Origin: Paenibacillus hemerocallicola | GTDB lineage: Bacteria; Bacillota; Bacilli; Paenibacillales; NBRC-103111 | Assembly (NCBI RefSeq): GCF_006265175.1 | Contig: NZ_VDCQ01000028.1 | Location: 39,716 to 103,715, forward strand | Direction of reading: 5' to 3' | DNA: 64,000 nucleotides | Part shown: positions 59,327 through 64,000 of the stretch, one piece after another | How the letters are laid out: every line of letters begins with the position of its first letter | Numbering within the stretch: position 1 is the first letter of the stretch | The notes under the pieces: model-generated | The model's database searches: none | The model's input: only the letters and a program-made list of their open reading frames with translations | What the model was told of the DNA's origin: nothing | Translations under genes and position numbers: made by a program

Positions 59327-60439
59327 CTACAATCGACCGTACCACTCGGCTAGCTCTGCCGAAGGCTGAATATGGAGTTCTTGCTTCAACAGCGCTTCAT
59401 ACTGCTTGTATCGCAATTGGAGGGCCAGCCTGTCATTCAAGGCGGCAAACCCGTGCATAAGCAGCATATTCGCTTCTTCATCCAATTCGTTTCGCCGTAC
59501 CAGCCTTTTAGAAATCTGAACGGCCTGACGAATCTGATTATTTTCGAGCAGCCACTGTACGAGACGTTTGGCAAACGCCTCGTACATATCGCTGAGCCGC
59601 TCGCGCTCGGCAAGCGCCCACCCGTACGGTTTGTCTTCGAACAAATCGCCCGTATACATTTTCTCGACGGCAATCGCGGCCTCTTCATTGTCTTCATCTA
59701 TGGTGTGGAAACCGGACAATCGCTCTTCGAATTCTATAAAATCGACCTTGATGTGTTCCAGACTCATCTGATACTGTTCGCGATCGGAGACAAGTATGGC
59801 CTTCATTCCATGCGTAGACAGCGTCCTGCGCAGCTGGTATAGCGCAGTATTGAGATACAACTCCGAATTTTTCCCTTCTCTATCATGGAATAGATCTTCC
59901 AGAATACGGACTTTGGCCGCACGATTCCCGCGACAGAGCAGCAAATACGCAAACAGCTCCTGACTTTTGCGGGACATCCACTTCAATGAATCTCCTTGCT
60001 CGCTGCTGATTTGCAAAACTCCCAAGCTTGCAACCGACAATCGTTTCGACCTGTCCGCGTTACCGGAACCGAGCTTCTCCGCCCGCCCTCTCACCGCTCT
60101 CGCAACGGTTTCTTCCAATCGCTTCCCGGAAATAGGCTTTACAATATAATCCAACGGATAAGCGTCAAAAGCATCCAGCGCAAACTCCTTATGGGAGGTC
60201 ACGAACACAATATCCAAATCGGCGTCCATCTTCCGCAATTCAAGGGCTAATGTCAATCCGCTGTCTTCCGCGATCTTGATATCGATAAAGACAAGATCCA
60301 CGACATGCTGTGCGGCAAACGCAACCGCCTCTGCACGGCTGCGTACCATCCCGACGATTTCCACGCCTTCTATTCGCGACAACAGCTGACTCAGTGCCGT
60401 CAACATCGCCTGTTCGTCATCAATAAGCAATACTTTCAT
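59327..60439 (-). CDS. Response regulator with BTAD (SARP-like) output domain
   Basis: 370 residues from ATG 60439 (GGAGAGGG upstream). Receiver domain residues 1-120 (MKVLLIDDEQAMLTALSQLL; phospho-Asp in VDLVFIDIKIAEDSGL; K in DYIVKPISGKRL). Then a winged helix (SRKSQELFAYLLLCRGNRAA, LYLNTALYQLRRTLSTHGMK) and a bacterial transcriptional activator domain of TPR-like helices (YEAFAKRLVQWLLENNQIRQ and on). This DNA-binding plus BTAD arrangement is that of SARP regulators, which bind tandem direct repeats. It overlaps the kinase gene by 20 bp. The 11-bp repeats at 62313 are its likely target. Confidence 0.9.
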   Translation of the reverse strand: MKVLLIDDEQAMLTALSQLLSRIEGVEIVGMVRSRAEAVAFAAQHVVDLVFIDIKIAEDSGLTLALELRKMDADLDIVFVTSHKEFALDAFDAYPLDYIVKPISGKRLEETVARAVRGRAEKLGSGNADRSKRLSVASLGVLQISSEQGDSLKWMSRKSQELFAYLLLCRGNRAAKVRILEDLFHDREGKNSELYLNTALYQLRRTLSTHGMKAILVSDREQYQMSLEHIKVDFIEFEERLSGFHTIDEDNEEAAIAVEKMYTGDLFEDKPYGWALAERERLSDMYEAFAKRLVQWLLENNQIRQAVQISKRLVRRNELDEEANMLLMHGFAALNDRLALQLRYKQYEALLKQELHIQPSAELAEWYGRL

Positions 60440-62180
60440 CGTTGTCCCTCTCCGAGTCTGCAGCGCCAAGCGAAAAGTGAAAAACCGTTTTCTGGCGCGG
60501 CACGCTCTCCACCCAAATCTGTCCGCCGCTCATCCGCACGAATTGTTGGCAGACTTGCAATCCCAGTCCGGTTCCTCTCTCCCCGGCAGTACCTGTTGTG
60601 GACACGAGTCTCAGCGGATCGAACAATTCCCGAACCCGTTCTTCCTCCATACCCACACCATTGTCGCTGACCGATACGATCACCTGCCCGGCATTCGTTT
60701 CAGCGCTAACCCGAACTCTCCCGCCTCGCTCGGAAAATTTGATCGCATTCGTCATCAGATTACGAACGATCAAATTGACCGCTTCTCTATCCGCATGTAC
60801 TTCAATATTGCTGTCGATCTCCGTATGTATGGCGATTTGTTTGGCTTCGCTTTTAATTCGCAGCGTGCGGCACACGTCCTCGACCACATCTGTCAGTCGT
60901 AATCGTTCGGGTTGCAGCAGCATGCCTTCCTTTTGGCTGCGAAACCATTCCAGCAAATTTTCGATCATCACAAACGTATTTTGAATTTGCCCGCTTAATG
61001 CATCGATCACTTCCTGATGATTGCGGTTAAACATCGTTTTATCTGCTTCCAGCACTTCCATCAAGCTAGCCTGGACCGCTAACGGATTCCGGATATCGTG
61101 GGAAACGATTGCGAACAAATGGTCTTTTAGCTGATTGAGCTTAACGATCTGCTCCATCTGCCTCTGCTTTTCGGTAATATCGAACAATACGGATACGGTT
61201 CCTTGTCCAACCCTTTCCCGGGAGGCCAGCGGATACACCTTGACCGAATAGACTCGGGATTCTCCGTCCACTCGTGCGTCGATCTCCATATCGCTCGCCT
61301 CCATTCGCTCGCAGGCGCGCAGCCATCCCGGCCACTTGGCCAACAATTTGTCGATACGCTGCCCGGCAATCGAGCTTTCTCCCGAACCCGCAAATAAGGG
61401 CTCAACATACGCATTGCTATCGATGATGCTTCCTCTGTGATTGACAATGAGTATCCCTTCTTCCATCGTCTCCACCACAACATTTCTTGCAAGCGGCACG
61501 ACCGAGAACATCCGGTAACGGATCACAATCCACAGCATGGTCATTCCCAAAAAGCCGCAATAAACCGAGATAGGAAGCAGCCACGGCGTGAAGCCGGAAT
61601 AAGCGGACTTGGCAATTTCCGTCGCAGCGGGGATACAGCCGCACAGTACCAACCAGATGCCGGGCTTGCGAAGCTCGGGACGAACGCGCCGCAGATAGAC
61701 AAACAAATAAAAGACGCAAGCGGCAATAATCAGATAACAGATAATATTAAACGCAATCGAATAAACGGTTTTGCTTATTTCCAAATGCCCTTGATTGAGC
61801 TCTATATTCCGGAAAAGCAGATGGTGATACGGATTAGTCCATATAAGCAACGACCAAAGCGCGAAAATCGAAAGGATCTGCATCATTCGAAACGGACGTA
61901 AATATTCGTCTTTCCCGAACAGGGCCAGCACAAAAAAAATGACCATAGGCACAACAAACAACAAGCTGGTCTGTTCAATATTTCGAAACAGTATTTTTGA
62001 CGATAAACTTTCGCTGTTGATTTCCATGATCACACTTCCGGCATAAATCACGCGACAAACCATGACCCAGGCAAAATATCGGATTCCCCGTTCCTGCCTG
62101 TACAGAAAGGCGTAGCATAAAAACGCGATCATCAAAAAAATGGAAACCAGCATGACCACATTGGATAGCGTTATACTCAT
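60420..62180 (-). CDS. Sensor histidine kinase with N-terminal 7TM domain and PAS
   Basis: 586 residues from ATG 62180 (AAGGAG upstream). Seven transmembrane helices (about 5-225; LSNVVMLVSIFLMIAFLCYA and on) of the HisKA_7TM type, PAS domain (about 235-340; EGILIVNHRGSIIDSNAYVE), HisKA with His in LFAIVSHDIRNPLAVQASLM, HATPase N box NLMTNAIKFSERGG, VSDNGVGMEEER, GTGLGLQVCQQFVRMSGGQ. Partner of the BTAD response regulator gene that overlaps its end. Divergent from the secreted RCC1 protein. Confidence 0.92.
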   Translation of the reverse strand: MSITLSNVVMLVSIFLMIAFLCYAFLYRQERGIRYFAWVMVCRVIYAGSVIMEINSESLSSKILFRNIEQTSLLFVVPMVIFFVLALFGKDEYLRPFRMMQILSIFALWSLLIWTNPYHHLLFRNIELNQGHLEISKTVYSIAFNIICYLIIAACVFYLFVYLRRVRPELRKPGIWLVLCGCIPAATEIAKSAYSGFTPWLLPISVYCGFLGMTMLWIVIRYRMFSVVPLARNVVVETMEEGILIVNHRGSIIDSNAYVEPLFAGSGESSIAGQRIDKLLAKWPGWLRACERMEASDMEIDARVDGESRVYSVKVYPLASRERVGQGTVSVLFDITEKQRQMEQIVKLNQLKDHLFAIVSHDIRNPLAVQASLMEVLEADKTMFNRNHQEVIDALSGQIQNTFVMIENLLEWFRSQKEGMLLQPERLRLTDVVEDVCRTLRIKSEAKQIAIHTEIDSNIEVHADREAVNLIVRNLMTNAIKFSERGGRVRVSAETNAGQVIVSVSDNGVGMEEERVRELFDPLRLVSTTGTAGERGTGLGLQVCQQFVRMSGGQIWVESVPRQKTVFHFSLGAADSERDNDESIAY

Positions 62181-62312
62181 AACTGCGAAATTCTCCTTAC
62201 AGTAGAAAACATCTGAGTTCCAATCATTATAACCCAAGATAGCCAGCCGCCAAAAACTTTCCTTCCGCTTCCAGTTATCTCTCTTCTATTGATCATACTA
62301 TACCTGCAGCGA

Positions 62313-62378
62313 TTCTTTCATAGTTCTTTCATAGTGCTTTCATAGTTCTTTTATAGTTCTTTCGCAGTTCTTTCATAG
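62313..62378 (+). promoter_or_regulatory. Six tandem 11-bp repeats, candidate SARP-type operator
   Basis: Contiguous units starting at 62313, 62324, 62335, 62346, 62357 and 62368: TTCTTTCATAG (three exact copies), TGCTTTCATAG, TTCTTTTATAG, TTCTTTCGCAG. The last unit ends 8 bp before TATACT at 62387-62392, replacing the -35 box. SARP activators bind 11-bp-period direct repeats ending 8 bp upstream of the -10. Confidence 0.75.
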
Positions 62379-62386
62379 CCGTTTGT

Positions 62387-62392
62387 TATACT
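62387..62392 (+). promoter_or_regulatory. -10 box of the RCC1-protein gene
   Basis: TATACT, 59 bp before the start codon, 8 bp after the 11-bp repeat array, with no sigma-A -35 hexamer other than the repeats themselves. Confidence 0.6.
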
Positions 62393-62450
62393 GGTTTTTG
62401 CTAAAAGCCTGGGCAAATTTTGCCTGAGGCAAGAAGGAAAGGAGAACATG

Positions 62451-64000
62451 ATGAGAAAATCGACTTTAATCGTGAAAAAAATAATGATTAGTCTATTGGC
62501 GCTTATCCTTATCGCAAGTCCGTTATTAGTTCCGTCGAATGCCCATGCTGCACCCGGTGACCCTATGTTTGTTTCCGTTTCGTCCCAATCCGATTCTTCT
62601 TTAGCGCTGGATCGGGAGGGGCGGATTTGGGCGTGGGGAAGAAACAATGAAGGTCAATACGGCAACGGTACGACCGCCTCCTCTACGATGCCCAAAAAAA
62701 TCGAGGTTATGGGTAGCGGTGGCTCCCCTGTGACTTTTCAGAAAGTGAAGGCAGGCTTTGGAAACTCCGCTGCGCTAGATGACGCCGACCATTTGTGGAT
62801 GACTGGCTCAGACTATAATGAGAGATTGGGTAATGATTCTGCAGGCTCTTCTCTATTTTGGGAAAAAAACTTAGTTTCGGACGCTGGTACGGATGTCACC
62901 TTTACAGACTTGGTAGTGATGCGAACAGCTTCACTAGCTCTGGACAGTAACGGTACATTATGGGTATGGGGAGTGAAATCACCCACGGCCCCTATAGACG
63001 TACCCGTAAAATATCCGGTATACGATGGCGGCGTTCCCGTTGAATTCGAAACAATTGAAGGTAATGAAGAAGGAGCTCTGGCGCTCGATTCTAACAAACG
63101 CTTATGGCGTTTAATTGACGTGGACTTCATTCCATTGAAGTTTCCGGAAACGTCGGCGGTCGAATTTCAGTCGATTGCTTCCGGCTCGGGAATCGGGGCC
63201 GGTACATCTTTATTTCTGGCCCTCGACGCGGCCGGCAACATATGGACCTGGGGAGGCGATACCGAAGGGGAACTTGGAGATGGAGCGGGAGACACAGGAC
63301 CTACTTACATTCCAGCCAAGCTTACGGTCGTGGACTCCGGCACCCCGGTCATATTCACTCAAATTTCCGCTGGGTTAAAGCACGCGCTGGCATTGGATAC
63401 CAACGGGAATATGTGGGCGTGGGGGAATAATACGGAGGGACAACTGGGGAATATTGGGGCAGTGAAATCAGAGGTGCCCGTCAAAATTCCGCTCGAAGAC
63501 GACAGCGGCACCCCGTTACAATTAACGTCCGTGTCAGCGGGATACGGAGAATCGTTCGGTCTGGATGCGGGCGGGCAAATCTGGTCATGGGGAAGAGGGC
63601 AAAATATCCCGAAAAAAATGCGTGTCGCACCTGCGGTGTCATTATCCGTGTCGAATTTATCCCCGGGCTATCTTCAACCGATTACACTGACGGCTGATGT
63701 TACAGGCGATTTTGACAATCCGACCGGCACTGTCGTGTTCAAAGATGGGGGGGATGTGCTGGGTTCCAAATCGCTTACGGGTGGAACCGCGCAATTGACC
63801 GGCATCACCCTGTCCCCGGGAGCACATCAGCTTACGGCGTATTACGAAGGGGACGGCGTCTATTTGGAACTGGCTTCGGTTAATGTTACCGTGACCGCAG
63901 CTGCCAACCCGGCGAAGGCGATAACATCGTTTAGCTTCGCTACACCGGCTGCTACCGGTACGGTGAACGAGGCGAGCCGCACGATAAGCGTAACGGTGCC
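62451..64000 (+). CDS. Secreted RCC1-repeat protein with Ig-like domains (3' partial)
   Basis: At least 516 residues; the frame is open at the window's end. GGAG lies 6 nt upstream of ATG 62451. Signal peptide KKIMISLLALILIASPLLVP ending SNAHA. RCC1-type seven-bladed-propeller repeats follow (SLALDREGRIWAWGRNNEGQ, GNGTTAS; FLALDAAGNIWTWGGDTEGE; HALALDTNGNMWAWGNNTEG), about residues 45-400. Then an Ig-like repeat (PTGTVVFKDGGDVLGSKSLT, HQLTAYYEGDG) and the start of another domain (AITSFSFATPAATGTVNEAS). A large extracellular protein, perhaps an adhesin or surface protein. Probably controlled by the divergent two-component system. Confidence 0.85.
   Translation, partial: MRKSTLIVKKIMISLLALILIASPLLVPSNAHAAPGDPMFVSVSSQSDSSLALDREGRIWAWGRNNEGQYGNGTTASSTMPKKIEVMGSGGSPVTFQKVKAGFGNSAALDDADHLWMTGSDYNERLGNDSAGSSLFWEKNLVSDAGTDVTFTDLVVMRTASLALDSNGTLWVWGVKSPTAPIDVPVKYPVYDGGVPVEFETIEGNEEGALALDSNKRLWRLIDVDFIPLKFPETSAVEFQSIASGSGIGAGTSLFLALDAAGNIWTWGGDTEGELGDGAGDTGPTYIPAKLTVVDSGTPVIFTQISAGLKHALALDTNGNMWAWGNNTEGQLGNIGAVKSEVPVKIPLEDDSGTPLQLTSVSAGYGESFGLDAGGQIWSWGRGQNIPKKMRVAPAVSLSVSNLSPGYLQPITLTADVTGDFDNPTGTVVFKDGGDVLGSKSLTGGTAQLTGITLSPGAHQLTAYYEGDGVYLELASVNVTVTAAANPAKAITSFSFATPAATGTVNEASRTISVTV

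Noticed and set aside
62313..62378. CRISPR array or simple satellite
   Set aside because: Units are 11 bp and contiguous with no spacers; position against the -10 box fits an operator.

Overview
The window looks like a chromosome segment of a Paenibacillus-type Firmicute. The left core (bases 1 to about 7.8 kb) is moderately GC-rich. It carries housekeeping genes typical of that group: the end of an SDR-family epimerase, catabolic NAD-glutamate dehydrogenase, an isochorismatase-fold hydrolase, a YqfQ/VrrA-like protein, the TrpR-like regulator YerC, the SirB-type chelatase, diacylglycerol kinase and the 23S rRNA uracil methyltransferase RlmCD. No rRNA, tRNA or CRISPR array was seen.

From the 3' end of the rlmCD gene to about 58.65 kb the DNA is accessory. 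The final codons of rlmCD (a Pro-His-...-His-Val stretch) recur at about 27.79, 28.19 and 58.64 kb. Each copy starts from the same short core and has its own stop codon. The simplest reading is repeated integration of elements into the rlmCD 3' end, giving a composite island of about 51 kb. Part A (7.8-19.5 kb) is a phage-like element: tyrosine integrase, XRE repressor, excisionase-like protein, AEP-type primase fused to an SF3-like helicase, an iteron-rich candidate replication origin, an HGGXG-type small terminase-like protein and a tape-measure protein. No capsid, portal, large terminase or conjugation genes are present. Part B (19.5-27.9 kb) is AT-rich. It is bracketed by a 24-bp near-identical repeat and carries a serine resolvase, a restriction-modification system (controller, putative nuclease, C5 methyltransferase) and a three-gene DUF262 / DUF3696-ATPase / unknown set that resembles the Menshen anti-phage system.

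Part C (28.3-50.1 kb) is an insecticidal Tc toxin locus on the + strand. A TcB-TcC fusion of about 2,595 residues ends in a nuclease-like toxin tail. It is followed by a TcA split into 2,307- and 1,079-residue proteins; the first has a peptidoglycan-binding-like N-terminus and an inserted PA14-like domain. The locus lies between an intact and a decayed copy of the same small gene, and a broken IS1634-type transposase lies beside the decayed copy. Part D (50.1-58.6 kb) mixes debris (truncated zeta toxin, truncated IS1595 transposase, broken GAF and S-layer genes) with intact genes: an acetyltransferase, a DHA2 drug exporter with a pentapeptide-repeat partner, a 7TMR-DISM two-component system and a 51-residue orphan CsrA.

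Beyond 58.7 kb the DNA looks chromosomal again. It holds a small retropepsin-like pair and a second two-component system on the - strand: a 7TM histidine kinase and a response regulator with a BTAD (SARP-like) output domain. The kinase is divergent from a secreted RCC1-repeat/Ig-like protein. Six 11-bp tandem repeats, ending 8 bp before that protein's -10 box, match the layout of SARP operators and suggest that the response regulator controls the secreted protein.
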